A DNA stretch of 64,000 nucleotides, from the NCBI RefSeq assembly GCF_900100715.1, contig NZ_FNCA01000003.1, positions 62,001 to 126,000 on the forward strand, written 5' to 3'. Positions 43,864 to 53,369 of this stretch are shown piece after piece (position 1 is the first letter of the stretch; each line of letters starts with the position of its first letter). A program made the position numbers and the translations under genes. The DNA comes from Methanolobus vulcani. Its GTDB lineage: Archaea > Halobacteriota > Methanosarcinia > Methanosarcinales > Methanosarcinaceae. The notes under the pieces are model-generated. The model had not been told where the DNA came from and did not search any database. It was given only the letters and a program-made list of their open reading frames with translations.

Positions 43864-46752
43864 ATGGAACAGGATTATGATCCACATGGAATAGAAAACA
43901 AATGGCAAAGCCGTTGGAATGAAAGCAGGATATTCGAGCCAGAGCCTGATGAAAGGGAAAAATTCTTTATCACTATCCCCTACCCATACTTAAACGGCAA
44001 TTTACACGCCGGGCACACAAGGACATTCACCATTGGTGACGTTATTGCCAGGCACAAGAGAATGCTTGGTTACAACGTACTTTACCCAATGGGCTTCCAC
44101 GTAACAGGAACACCTATTGTAGGTCTTGCAGAACTTATTGCAAACAAAGACCCACAGACAATGGATGTTTACTCCCGTCTACATGGGATTCCCGAAGATA
44201 TACTTGTAACGCTTACAACACCTGAAAGCATAGTTGACTATTTCAGTGTGGAAGCTGAAAAAGCAATGCGTGCAATTGGTTACTCCATTGATTGGAGACG
44301 CAAGTTCACAACCACCGACCCTACTTATAAGAAATTCATTGAATGGCAGTTCAATCTTCTTCATGACAAAGGTCTGATCGTCAAAGGAGCACACCCTGTA
44401 AAATGGTGTCCAAACGACAACAACCCTGTTGAAGATCATGATATTCTCCATGGTGAGGAAGCTACCATCGTTGATTTCACACTTGTAAAATTCACTTATG
44501 ACGGCATGGTACTCCCATGTGCCACCCTTAGACCTGAAACTATTTTTGGTGTTACAAATCTCTGGATCAACCCTGAAGTAGAACATGCAAAGATCAAGGT
44601 TACAAAAGATGGACGCGAAGAGATATGGATCGTCAGTCAGGAAGCTCATAGAAAACTTACTTTTACAGACAGGACCATCGAATTCATAGAGAATGTTCCA
44701 GGTAAAGACCTTGTGGGAATAAAAGTTCAAAATCCGCTTTCAGGAAAGGAGGTAATCACACTTCCAGCATCATTTGTCAAACCTGGAAACGGCAGTGGTA
44801 TTGTCATGAGTGTGCCTGCTCATGCACCTTATGACTATCTGGCACTCAAGGACCTCTATGACAAAGACCTTTCAGAATACGGAATTACAGAAGATCTGAA
44901 AGATATCAAACTGATATCACTTATCCAGGCCAAGGAATTCGGAGAATATCCGGCAGTTGAAGCTGTTGAACAACTTGGCGTAAAGGATCAGAACGATCCG
45001 AAGGCCGAGGAAGCAACAAAGATGGTTTACCGCCGTGAATTCCATGGTGGGGTCCTGAAAGAGAACACCGGCAAATATGCAGGTGTTGCTGTTTCCAAGA
45101 TCAAGGACATCCTCACACACGACCTTCTTGATGAAGGTATAGGAGAAGTGTTCTATGAATTCAGTGAACCTGTTGTATGCCGCTGCGGAACAAAATGTGT
45201 AGTGAACATGGTAAAAGGGCAGTGGTTCCTCAACTACTCTGACCCGCAGTGGAAAGCAAAGGTCTACAAATGCATTGAGAAAATGGACATCATCCCGGAG
45301 GAGATCAGGGTTGAGTTCAACAATAAGGTAGACTGGCTAAAAGACAAGGCATGTGCCAGAAAGAAAGGTCTTGGAACGAGACTTCCATTTGACACTAACT
45401 GGCTTATCGAGTCGCTTGGTGATTCTACAATCTACATGTCATATTACATAACTAACAAGTTCTTTGCACAGGGTGTTGATGTCGAGCAACTGAAACCTTC
45501 ACTCTTTGATTATGTACTACTTGCAAAAGGTACGGTCCAGCAGGTAGCCAAAGATACGGGACTTTCAGTCAAACTCATTGCAAACATCAAATCTGATTTC
45601 GATTACTGGTATCCTGTTGACCTGAGATCATCAGGTAAAGACCTTGTACCAAATCACCTGTTGTTCTTCCTCTTCCACCACGTTGCAATATTTGAAGAGG
45701 ACAAATGGCCACGCAGTCTTGCAGTTAACGGATTTGTATCCCTTGAAGGCCAGAAGATGAGCAAGTCCAAAGGACCAATACTTACTCTCATGGAAGCTGT
45801 GGGCAACTATGGTGCGGACATCTCCCGTATGTATATCCTTTCAAGTGCCGAACAGACACAGGATGCTGACTGGAGAAACGTGGGCGTTGAAAGTGCAAAG
45901 AAACAGGTGGAAAGGTTCTACAAACTTGCAATGGAGATAATTGATTCTGGTGCCACATCAGGAATTGATGGTGAACTGAAACTTATCGACCGCTGGATGC
46001 TCAGCAGACTCCAGCAGTGTGTCAGGGAAACTAACAATGACATGACATCGATCAGGACAAGGAGTGCACTCCAGAATGCATTCTTCCTGCTCTACAACGA
46101 TGTAAAGTGGTACCAGAGAAGAGGCGGAAGCGCATTGCTTTACGATGTCCTTGATACATGGGTGCGTCTGATGGCTCCGTTCACACCACATATCTGTGAA
46201 GAGCTCTGGAGCGCAATGGGTCACGGTGAAGGAGACTTTGTATCCCAGGCAGCGTATCCAATATTCTGCCCAAGGTTGGTAGATAACGATGCTGAACTTG
46301 CCGAGGAACTCATGTGCAGCACACTTTCAGACATTGAAGAGATTATCAAAGTCACAAAGATAACGCCAAATATGGTAGCTCTTTACACTGCACCAGAGTG
46401 GAAAATAAAAGCCTTCAAGATGGCTCTTGAGATGAAGAATAAAGAAGAACTCAATCCTGGTGTTTTGATCAAGACACTGATGGCAGACCCTGATAACCGT
46501 AAGTATGGCAAGGAAATACCAAAATATATCCAGAAACTTGTACCTGATATATCCAGCATGAAGACTGAAAGATTCGAGATGCTGCTGGGAATGAGTCTTG
46601 ATGAGATGACAATTCTCAAAGAGAATATCGGTTGCCTTGCAAACGAAATCGGTTGTACCATACAGGTATACAATGCCGATAAGCCAGAGTATGACCCGGA
46701 GAATAAATCCAGGTTTGCAGCACCACTCAGACCTGCAATATATCTTGAATAA
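43864..46752 (+). CDS. leuS: Leucyl-tRNA synthetase, archaeal/eukaryal type
   Basis: The 962-aa class I synthetase has the HIGH-equivalent PYPYLNGNLHAGHTRTF (about residue 40) and the KMSKS loop QKMSKSKGP (about residue 635). A large editing domain is inserted before the second half of the Rossmann fold (about 155-450, with CATLRPETIFG). The archaeal C-terminal anticodon and extension domain ends the protein. It charges tRNA-Leu. ATG 43864 is preceded by GAGGTG; the in-frame GTG three codons earlier overlaps that site. A terminator hairpin follows the stop. Confidence 0.96.
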   Translation: MEQDYDPHGIENKWQSRWNESRIFEPEPDEREKFFITIPYPYLNGNLHAGHTRTFTIGDVIARHKRMLGYNVLYPMGFHVTGTPIVGLAELIANKDPQTMDVYSRLHGIPEDILVTLTTPESIVDYFSVEAEKAMRAIGYSIDWRRKFTTTDPTYKKFIEWQFNLLHDKGLIVKGAHPVKWCPNDNNPVEDHDILHGEEATIVDFTLVKFTYDGMVLPCATLRPETIFGVTNLWINPEVEHAKIKVTKDGREEIWIVSQEAHRKLTFTDRTIEFIENVPGKDLVGIKVQNPLSGKEVITLPASFVKPGNGSGIVMSVPAHAPYDYLALKDLYDKDLSEYGITEDLKDIKLISLIQAKEFGEYPAVEAVEQLGVKDQNDPKAEEATKMVYRREFHGGVLKENTGKYAGVAVSKIKDILTHDLLDEGIGEVFYEFSEPVVCRCGTKCVVNMVKGQWFLNYSDPQWKAKVYKCIEKMDIIPEEIRVEFNNKVDWLKDKACARKKGLGTRLPFDTNWLIESLGDSTIYMSYYITNKFFAQGVDVEQLKPSLFDYVLLAKGTVQQVAKDTGLSVKLIANIKSDFDYWYPVDLRSSGKDLVPNHLLFFLFHHVAIFEEDKWPRSLAVNGFVSLEGQKMSKSKGPILTLMEAVGNYGADISRMYILSSAEQTQDADWRNVGVESAKKQVERFYKLAMEIIDSGATSGIDGELKLIDRWMLSRLQQCVRETNNDMTSIRTRSALQNAFFLLYNDVKWYQRRGGSALLYDVLDTWVRLMAPFTPHICEELWSAMGHGEGDFVSQAAYPIFCPRLVDNDAELAEELMCSTLSDIEEIIKVTKITPNMVALYTAPEWKIKAFKMALEMKNKEELNPGVLIKTLMADPDNRKYGKEIPKYIQKLVPDISSMKTERFEMLLGMSLDEMTILKENIGCLANEIGCTIQVYNADKPEYDPENKSRFAAPLRPAIYLE

Positions 46753-46778
46753 AATACTGGCTTTTTAATCAGTATTTT
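46751..46778 (+). terminator. leuS terminator hairpin
   Basis: AAAATACTG (46751-46759) pairs with CAGTATTTT (46770-46778), and a long T-rich run follows. It begins at the leuS stop. Confidence 0.65.
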
Positions 46779-46886
46779 TCTCTTTTTCTTTTTTCATTAT
46801 TTTTGTTCTACTGTATTGGAAATGTTAAAATATACGATAAATATAAATTTGAAGCCAATAAAACATAGTTAATTATTGAGCATCAA

Positions 46887-48575
46887 ATGAACGAAAGAAA
46901 TCTGACTCCAGATGAAAGCAACAAAACCATAATCAGGCTTGTAGCCAGAACATTTCTTGTTTTCATAACACTCAGTTTCCTGCTGGTTCCCTGTGCTGGT
47001 GCCAATTCCACCATGGAACTCAAAGTAGGGGTCTATCCGAATGAGCCACTCATCTCACAGGATCAGAATGGAACAGCCGTCGGGCTTTATGCAGAGATAC
47101 TGGAAAGTATAGCCACAAAAGAAGGCTGGGAGTTAAGATATATCCCTGGCACACTCGAACAATGTTATCAAAGACTTGATAACAATAGCATAGATATCCT
47201 TCCTGCAGTTCCTTATATACCCGAAATAGAGCAACACTATATTTTGACATCAGAAGCTCCATACACAGACTGGGGAATAGTTTACACATACAAAGGTTCA
47301 GGAATCAGTTCCATGAATGACCTTAGCGGGAAGAGAATAGCCCATGTGGATGACATATTCTATGAAAATTTCAATGCCAGTCCTGGAAATGGCAACACCA
47401 GTTATGTGTTCATTGAAACTGAAAGTTATATGCAGATATTCGAACTTGTAGAAAGAAGGGAAGTTGATGCAGGGATAATAGCAAGATCATATGGAGAACT
47501 ACATGAAACGCAATTCAATCTGCAAAAAATACCCTTCGTGATATCACCCACAGATATGGTCTTTGCACTATCTGAAGAAACAGACCCTGCCGTCAGTGAA
47601 AAGATCGATCAGGACATACGCCAGATGGTGCTGGAAGACGGTAACATACAATACCTTTCAAATAAAGAAGAAAATAATGCAGAGAATCTCGCAACGTGGG
47701 AAAGTCCGTCATGGCTTAAATTCTCTGTGGGCATCGGTGGCGGCCTTCTCCTGATATTTCTCATATTGAGCCTTACTCTAAAGAACAAGGTTGAAGAGAA
47801 AACCTATGAATTAAATTCAAAGAATAGGGAACTTGAAGTTGAGATAAGGGAGAGAAAGATTGCAGAGGAAAAACTGAAACAGTACTCTCTTGAACTTAAG
47901 AACTCAAATGAGTTGAAGGATCTTTTTACAGACATACTCAGACATGATCTCATAAACCCTGCAACTGTGATCAAAGGTTATGTTGAGTTCCTTATTGAAG
48001 TGGAAGACGAGCCCAGAAAAAAAGATGCAATGGAAGCCATCGAAAGAAATAACAAAAAGCTAATAGAACTCATAGAGAATGCAGCAAATCTTGCAAAACT
48101 TGAGAACATGGATGATATGTCCTTTAAGACACTAGATCTTAAAGAGATAATAGAAGAAGTTATAGAACACCTTATTCCAAAACTTGAAGAAAAAGACATG
48201 AATATCACTTTCAATCCATCTGCCAAGTATCCTGCTGATGTGAATACTACAATAGAGGATGTTTTTTCTAATCTGATAGGGAACGCTATCAAATACAGTC
48301 CATCAGGAAGCAATATCAATATAGATGTCAAAGATGTCGATGACACATGGGAAATAACGATCTCTGATGAAGGCGAGGGAATTCCTGATGAAGAAAAACC
48401 ATATGTATTTGATCGCTTTAAAAGAGCTCATAAGGTCAACATTAAAGGAACCGGGCTTGGACTTGCAATTGTTAAACGTATAGTTGATCTTCATGAGGGA
48501 ACAGTTGAGGTCTTTGACAGAACTGACCGACAAGGAACAACATTCAAAGTAACGTTGCAAAAAACGAAGATATGA
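46887..48575 (+). CDS. Membrane histidine kinase with extracellular solute-binding (SBP_bac_3) domain
   Basis: The 562-aa protein has an N-terminal membrane segment (about 17-38). An amino-acid-binding-protein-like domain lies outside the membrane (about 45-270; LKVGVYPNEPLISQDQNG, GLYAEILESIA, FELVERREVDAGIIA). A second membrane helix (about 282-302), a coiled coil, HisKA with the phospho-acceptor in LRHDLINP (about residue 350) and HATPase (NLIGNAIKYSP, DEGEGIP, GTGLGLAIVKR) follow. This BvgS-like layout suggests direct binding of a small solute in the pseudoperiplasm. No response regulator adjoins it. The N-terminal 15 residues are polar and unusual before a signal anchor. Confidence 0.92.
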   Translation: MNERNLTPDESNKTIIRLVARTFLVFITLSFLLVPCAGANSTMELKVGVYPNEPLISQDQNGTAVGLYAEILESIATKEGWELRYIPGTLEQCYQRLDNNSIDILPAVPYIPEIEQHYILTSEAPYTDWGIVYTYKGSGISSMNDLSGKRIAHVDDIFYENFNASPGNGNTSYVFIETESYMQIFELVERREVDAGIIARSYGELHETQFNLQKIPFVISPTDMVFALSEETDPAVSEKIDQDIRQMVLEDGNIQYLSNKEENNAENLATWESPSWLKFSVGIGGGLLLIFLILSLTLKNKVEEKTYELNSKNRELEVEIRERKIAEEKLKQYSLELKNSNELKDLFTDILRHDLINPATVIKGYVEFLIEVEDEPRKKDAMEAIERNNKKLIELIENAANLAKLENMDDMSFKTLDLKEIIEEVIEHLIPKLEEKDMNITFNPSAKYPADVNTTIEDVFSNLIGNAIKYSPSGSNINIDVKDVDDTWEITISDEGEGIPDEEKPYVFDRFKRAHKVNIKGTGLGLAIVKRIVDLHEGTVEVFDRTDRQGTTFKVTLQKTKI

Positions 48576-48591
48576 GACTACCTAGCCTTTT

Positions 48592-49392
48592 CTAATAAAG
48601 AATCGTCCTTCGATCATCAAATACGGAAATCTCATCTCTAATTCTATTAGTTCTTTCAAGATCAATAGTACCAATAATTACTGTCTCATGATCGCCAGCT
48701 TCTTCCATTACATCACCCAACTGGTCCACGATTATAGAACCTCCGAAGAATGATGAATCTGAGCCTTCTCCCACCCTGTTACATGCAATGTGTGGAATCT
48801 GGTTCTCAATGGCTCTTGCAATTGCAAGTGAACGCCATATGTGCCCTCTGGGACTTGGGAACTCGGCTATTGTTATGAGAATGTCAGAACCCATTAAAGC
48901 AAGTTTTCTGGATACTTCCGGGAAACGTATCTCATAGCAGATCTGAAGACCAATTGTTAATTTCCTTATTGGAAGTCTGATAGGAATAATAGAATCTCCT
49001 GCTGAAAAATACTGTTTTTCACGCTTGAAAGGATGTGTTTTTCGATAAGTGCCTACCACATATCCGTCTTCCACACAAACACCCAGATTGTAATACTCTA
49101 ATCCCGTTGAAGACATCTGTTTTTCAATAATGGAAAATACCATTGCACATCCATGTTCCTTTGAAAAAGCACACATATCCCGTATTGTATCTCCATTTTC
49201 TGTTTCGCCTGATATTTCTATATTGTCATAACAGAAACCTGTGGAAAAAACCTCAGGAAAGACCAGAAGTTCTGAGCCTGTAGAAGCAGCATCTTTTGCC
49301 ATAGCTAATGCTTTTTCAATATTACACAATTTATTACAATCAGATATACTCATCTGAATACAGGCTACTTTAATGCTGTTTTTTCCAGACAT
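48592..49392 (-). CDS. Carbon-nitrogen hydrolase (nitrilase superfamily)
   Basis: The 266-aa protein has the Glu-Lys-Cys triad: Glu in VFPEVFSTGF (about residue 45), Lys in TYRKTHPF and Cys in GLQICYEIRFPEVSR (about 145). It should hydrolyse an amide or nitrile such as an omega-amide. The substrate is not evident. ATG 49392 has GGAG 9 bases upstream; Met codons further upstream in the frame lie within the spacer or the trmO end. It lies 55 bases downstream of trmO on the same strand. Confidence 0.9.
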   Translation of the reverse strand: MSGKNSIKVACIQMSISDCNKLCNIEKALAMAKDAASTGSELLVFPEVFSTGFCYDNIEISGETENGDTIRDMCAFSKEHGCAMVFSIIEKQMSSTGLEYYNLGVCVEDGYVVGTYRKTHPFKREKQYFSAGDSIIPIRLPIRKLTIGLQICYEIRFPEVSRKLALMGSDILITIAEFPSPRGHIWRSLAIARAIENQIPHIACNRVGEGSDSSFFGGSIIVDQLGDVMEEAGDHETVIIGTIDLERTNRIRDEISVFDDRRTILY

Positions 49393-49447
49393 GGATACTA
49401 TCTCCATCCTTATGTTATCGGCAAATACGAAGTTTTTTGAAAATAGC

Positions 49448-49849
49448 TCATTCAGACATATAAGGTTTGATATCAAGAACAGGAGTGCCGTTTACCGCAT
49501 CAAGTCCTTTTACGTGAAGAATGTTATTATCCACTTTAAGAAGTTCCACAACCGTAACACCAATACCATTTGGTCTTCTTGGACTTCTTGAAGCAAAGAC
49601 ACCAGCTACTTTTCCATCATATCTGCGCTTCTGTATCATAGAGAAACTTTCTGATAGATGGAAATAGAAAAATACTTGTATTCTTTCAAAGTCCGTAATA
49701 TTATCCAGACCTTCAGCATATTCACTTTTTAGAACTATCAGAGATTCAGTATCTTTTTTCTCTCTTGCATATGCAGGGTCGGAGATGATATTATTTACAA
49801 ATCCAATTGGATGCATTACAATGGAAATATCATTGCTATTTTCAGACAT
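49448..49849 (-). CDS. trmO: tRNA t6A N6-methyltransferase, TrmO family
   Basis: The 133-aa protein carries the signature GVFASRSPRRPNGIGVTVVE (about residues 83-102) and HLSESF of the TrmO/UPF0066 family, a compact beta-barrel SAM-dependent enzyme that methylates t6A37 to m6t6A in certain tRNAs. The central position of the signature matches the family. ATG 49849 is preferred over the in-frame GTG at 49858. It is the third t6A-related gene within 10 kb, after the CDKAL1-type enzyme and Cgi121. Confidence 0.88.
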   Translation of the reverse strand: MSENSNDISIVMHPIGFVNNIISDPAYAREKKDTESLIVLKSEYAEGLDNITDFERIQVFFYFHLSESFSMIQKRRYDGKVAGVFASRSPRRPNGIGVTVVELLKVDNNILHVKGLDAVNGTPVLDIKPYMSE

Positions 49850-49900
49850 AGATATCACGTACCATAACGAGTGAAACAGAACTCATTGACAAATGGATTA

Positions 49901-50512
49901 TCAACTGAAATCCTCTAACGAAGTGGACTTTGTTTTGGGGATCAGACCTGTGAGGTCAACGGAGTTTCTGAGAATCTTGAGAAGTATACAATTTGAATGC
50001 TTAAGAATGACCTCATTTATCTTTTCAAGCTCATAGGCCGGTTCTGCAGAACTGATCTTCAGCTTGGTTATTCCAGTTGCATATTCTTTTGGACTCTTTT
50101 CCGCAGGTTTTAGAACGCAATCCAGCGAAGCAAGATAATCTGTCAGGCTTTTTGGACCGATACCCATACGTACAAATTCTTCCTTGAAAACTGGTCTTTC
50201 AACCGTCCTGGAAAGTACATAAGCTGCTACAGGAACCATGTATGCAGAGTCTACTGATCTTATGTTTTCAGCTATAAGAGAATATATGTCTTCGGTGTCG
50301 GCCTGCTCTGTTTCTGCAAGACTGTAGACTTTTGAAGGTGGAATCTCAACTTCATTCAGCTTTCTTAGATCCTTCAGAGCACGCAGATAACCTGTCATTA
50401 CAAGGCGATGTTCATCAACACCTTTGTCCTTAAGTTCTCTTGTAACACCGCTAATGGAAAGCTGTCGACCTTTCAGGATATCGTTTATGAGTAAATAGAT
50501 ATTATCGGACAT
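49901..50512 (-). CDS. Uncharacterised protein with predicted helix-turn-helix N-terminus
   Basis: The 203-aa protein begins MSDNIYLLINDILKGRQLSI. The first 70 residues are helical and resemble a winged-helix fold (ISGVTRELKDKGVDEHRLVM, then RKLNEVEIPPSKVYSL). The rest is helical without recognisable motifs. I recall comparable proteins in Methanosarcinales without an assigned function. ATG 50512 is preferred over an upstream in-frame start at 50566, although neither has a strong ribosome binding site. It may be co-transcribed with trmO and the nitrilase. Confidence 0.7.
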   Translation of the reverse strand: MSDNIYLLINDILKGRQLSISGVTRELKDKGVDEHRLVMTGYLRALKDLRKLNEVEIPPSKVYSLAETEQADTEDIYSLIAENIRSVDSAYMVPVAAYVLSRTVERPVFKEEFVRMGIGPKSLTDYLASLDCVLKPAEKSPKEYATGITKLKISSAEPAYELEKINEVILKHSNCILLKILRNSVDLTGLIPKTKSTSLEDFS

Positions 50513-51154
50513 AATAATTGTATCATAATTGATAACAAACCTGATATATTTGCCGGTCTCTTCCAAATTTAATTTAGCAGAAAACAGGTACCTTTAATAG
50601 GAATAATGACGTTATAAGAGTCCCTCTTAAGAGGATGGAAATAGATAGTTATACGGTAGTAGTATATGCGGCTTTTACCGACATGAAAAGACGGTCCTCT
50701 CCTGTAATCTGTATGCAACAGTACATCAGAGTTATTTCTATGTTCCTATTCAATTAAAGGAATATATGACATCTTACCGGGCTTTTGAAAGCCATTAATA
50801 CTATACAAGTACCATATAATTATGGTTCATGTCGCGGTGCAGGAAATGATGAATCGAACATTGTTTTATCATTTATGTATATTTCGGAGGATTGATGGAT
50901 GCGAACCAATGTACTTTGCAAATAGAAAAACAAAAGAACATGTTCCAAAGAAGTCTTCATTCAAATTGAACTGTGAAAAGGCCAGTATCTATTTCGAAAC
51001 ATTATGAAATCACAACAGATTTATTAAGTTTAACCTCCATATGATAGGTACTAAAAATAGACAACATATAGGCAATATTTATCGCATTCCAAAGTGTTTC
51101 ATGCCCTGATGTGTCTGTTTTGTACCTGGTCCGTTGGCTATACGAGGTAATTAG
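50513..51154. other. Intergenic region with palindromes and small open frames
   Basis: These 642 bases hold a perfect CCTCTTAAGAGG palindrome (50624-50635), a GGCTTT-TG-AAAGCC dyad (50780-50793) and a TATA-like stretch before 50820. A 24-codon frame beginning MDANQCTLQ (50895-50969) stands 4 bases after a perfect GGAGG (50886-50890). A longer 61-codon frame (50822-51007) overlaps it without a ribosome binding site. Nothing here resembles a known family. A small RNA or leader peptide is possible. Confidence 0.4.
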
Positions 51155-51670
51155 ATGAGTAAACGAACAAGAATTATCAATGATCCTTCCGAACTCGTAC
51201 CTCTGCTTCAGGTTTTTGGATCCCAGAGACACAAAAAAGTATTTGATGCACTTCTGAACCTTTGGATGACAAAGGAAGATCTTGAGGAGCTTTTAGGAAC
51301 CGATGTAACAAAGAGTATTAACATACTCAAAAAGAGTGGTCTGATAGAAAGTCAGTGGCACATGCCAGAACCTGGAAAGACCCCTGAAAAAGAGTATCGT
51401 ACATCCTATTCTAAAGTCCAGACAAACTTCCAGTGCTCTTTTGAGGACATGAGCGACATCATAATGCTTACTTTTATGCCATATGAAGAAGTAAAGGATG
51501 CCATTGAAGAACTTGAACAACTGGTAGAGCAGGGTAATGACTCTATGAGTAGTCTTACCAGAGCGTTGAACAAGAGTCCCTTGTATATTCGCGCTGTTGC
51601 CCGCAGATCCGATAAGCTTTCTGTTATGGGGCAGAGACTCAAGGTCCTTCAGAATGGGGAGACAGAATGA
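51155..51670 (+). CDS. ArsR-like winged-helix regulator
   Basis: The 171-aa protein begins MSKRTRIINDPSELVPLLQV. Its N-terminal half is a winged helix (FGSQRHKKVFDALLNLWMTK, then a helix-turn-helix at EDLEELLGTDVTKSINILKKSG). A C-terminal helical region (EDMSDIIMLTFMPYEEVKDA) probably dimerises. GAGGT lies 8 bases before the ATG. Its stop overlaps the next start (ATGA), so it forms a coupled pair with a second regulator, suggesting the two act together or bind a common target. Confidence 0.8.
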   Translation: MSKRTRIINDPSELVPLLQVFGSQRHKKVFDALLNLWMTKEDLEELLGTDVTKSINILKKSGLIESQWHMPEPGKTPEKEYRTSYSKVQTNFQCSFEDMSDIIMLTFMPYEEVKDAIEELEQLVEQGNDSMSSLTRALNKSPLYIRAVARRSDKLSVMGQRLKVLQNGETE

Positions 51671-52455
51671 TAGAACTCCTTCACAGTAAAAGCGGTATCA
51701 CTAAATTTCAGATCCTGATAGAAGTAGCTGCACATCAGCCCAATGTAAGACAAAAGGAAATTGCCGAGAAAATAGGTGTAACGCCCCAGGCTGTTTCTGA
51801 GTATATCAAAGAACTGGTTGCAGAAGGTCTTATCTATTCAGAAGGAAGAGTACGCTACAGGATCACAAAGCAGGGTGTTGAATGGGTACTTGAGAATGCA
51901 GCAGATATGAAGAGATATGCCCGCTACGTGATGAGCGATATTATAAGTCATGTCTCTACTTGGACTGCTATTGCAAGAGAAGATCTTGGGGAAGGTAAAG
52001 AAGTCTACCTGAAAATGGAAAGTGGATTGCTCTATGTAAGCACCACTGATGTAACAAATGCAACCGGAACAACTATTTCTGCTGCAAAGCAGGGCGAGGA
52101 TGTAGGTGTTACTGACCTGATGGGGCTTATCGATCTTGAGAATGCCAGCATTACTGTGTGCAGGATACCAAGGGTTGAGAGAGGCGGTTCCCGCAATGTT
52201 GATGTTGAAAGGCTCAGGGCACTTGCAAAGTCAAAAGCATATATTGCCACAATTGGCGTGGAATCCCTGATAGCTCTTAGAAGAATAGACATGGAACCAC
52301 ATGTGATGTTCGGTGCAAAGGAATCTGTTATCGAAGCTGCATACCACGGCCTGTCATCACTTGTACTTGCCATTGATGAAGAAGTTCCAACCATACTTAG
52401 CAGACTTGAGACTGAGAACCTGGAATACGAACTTGTTGATCTCAGTATACAATAA
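51667..52455 (+). CDS. MarR-like transcriptional regulator, two-domain archaeal type
   Basis: The 262-aa protein has an N-terminal winged helix (VRQKEIAEKIGVTPQAVSEY, then the wing EGRVRYRITKQGVEWV). A larger C-terminal domain (about 90-262) may bind a small ligand (TNATGTTISAAKQGEDVGV). I believe this matches the archaeal predicted regulators of COG1497. The start is coupled to the upstream regulator by a 4-base overlap, and a phosphodiesterase gene follows 17 bases after its stop. The ligand and targets are unknown. Confidence 0.8.
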   Translation: MIELLHSKSGITKFQILIEVAAHQPNVRQKEIAEKIGVTPQAVSEYIKELVAEGLIYSEGRVRYRITKQGVEWVLENAADMKRYARYVMSDIISHVSTWTAIAREDLGEGKEVYLKMESGLLYVSTTDVTNATGTTISAAKQGEDVGVTDLMGLIDLENASITVCRIPRVERGGSRNVDVERLRALAKSKAYIATIGVESLIALRRIDMEPHVMFGAKESVIEAAYHGLSSLVLAIDEEVPTILSRLETENLEYELVDLSIQ

Positions 52456-52472
52456 TACAATCTCGAGGAAAC

Positions 52473-53006
52473 ATGAAGATCATTATCATATCAGACACAC
52501 ATTTAAGCAATGATAGCGTTCCTGCTTACCTGTCAGAACTTTTTGAAAACTATGAAATGATCATCCATGCGGGAGATTTTGATACTCTTCCTTTTTACAA
52601 GGCACTTGAAGCCACGGGAAAACTGAAAGCTGTTCATGGCAACTCAGATGAACCTGCTGTAAGGGAAATTCTTCCTGAAAAACTTGTCTTAGAGGTTGAA
52701 GGAGTTAAGATAGGAGTTATTCACGAAGCATCCCTTTCTATTGTTGATACCACAGCAACAAGATATATGGCCCTTGAAATGGGAGTTGATGTTCTTATAT
52801 TCGGACACCTCCACAGGCCAATTATAGAAAAGAGTGATGTTCTTTTGATATGTCCCGGATCACCAACAAAACCGCGTATGTCTGATCCCTGCGCAGTTGA
52901 ACTGGAGATCAGGAACGGCTCTGTGACAACAAACATTGTTCCAATAACCGGCCAATCCTGCGGATATATTGATTTTTCCCGCAAACTAGGGAAAAATAAG
53001 AATTAA
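52473..53006 (+). CDS. YfcE/MJ0936-type metallophosphoesterase
   Basis: The 177-aa protein has the calcineurin-like motifs IIISDTH, IHAGDFD, VHGNSDE and IFGHLHRP, the ligands of a two-metal phosphodiesterase site. The usual VxHG at the fourth block is VIHEA here. Relatives hydrolyse artificial phosphodiesters; the natural substrate is open. It follows the two regulators as a probable third gene of the operon. Confidence 0.9.
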   Translation: MKIIIISDTHLSNDSVPAYLSELFENYEMIIHAGDFDTLPFYKALEATGKLKAVHGNSDEPAVREILPEKLVLEVEGVKIGVIHEASLSIVDTTATRYMALEMGVDVLIFGHLHRPIIEKSDVLLICPGSPTKPRMSDPCAVELEIRNGSVTTNIVPITGQSCGYIDFSRKLGKNKN

Positions 53007-53015
53007 TCTATTTTA

Positions 53016-53246
53016 TTACTGACCGTTCACAGTTTCTGTTTTAAACATTACACCGCTACCCTTTAGTGTCATCTGGATTTTATCGGAAAAATGAAGTATA
53101 TCATCCAGATTTACATTATCACCCCAGTCATAAACATAATCATAATTTCCCTGAACAGCCTTGAATCCCAGGGACATAAGACTTCTGTCTACTTCTGAGG
53201 GTAGAGCACCATTACTGTTGAACCAGAGTACTAAATAAGTCTTCAT
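53016..53246 (-). CDS. Small conserved archaeal protein of unknown function
   Basis: The 76-aa protein begins MKTYLVLWFNSNGALPSEVD. ATG 53246 has GGTG directly upstream. It has a ferredoxin-like beta-alpha-beta layout by eye: VVLW-like strand, SEVDRSLMSLGF helix, and the DYVYDWGDNV strand-turn. Similar short proteins occur across methanogens and haloarchaea without a known role. It lies convergent to the phosphodiesterase gene with only 9 bases between stops. Confidence 0.72.
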   Translation of the reverse strand: MKTYLVLWFNSNGALPSEVDRSLMSLGFKAVQGNYDYVYDWGDNVNLDDILHFSDKIQMTLKGSGVMFKTETVNGQ

Positions 53247-53369
53247 AACACCCACGATAGTATCAATGATGATGTTACTTATGGGGGTTTTGGTTGGAAA
53301 TTCTAATAAATAACAATTATTACGGATAATAAAAATAAATGAAAATCAGGGGAGAGTTCCCTGATAAAT

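Noticed and set aside
44179-44730. 183-codon minus-strand frame within leuS
   Set aside because: It lies entirely antisense to the leucyl-tRNA synthetase and has no supporting site or likeness.
50822-51007. 61-codon open frame upstream of the regulator operon
   Set aside because: It has no ribosome binding site and no family likeness. It overlaps a shorter frame that has a better site.
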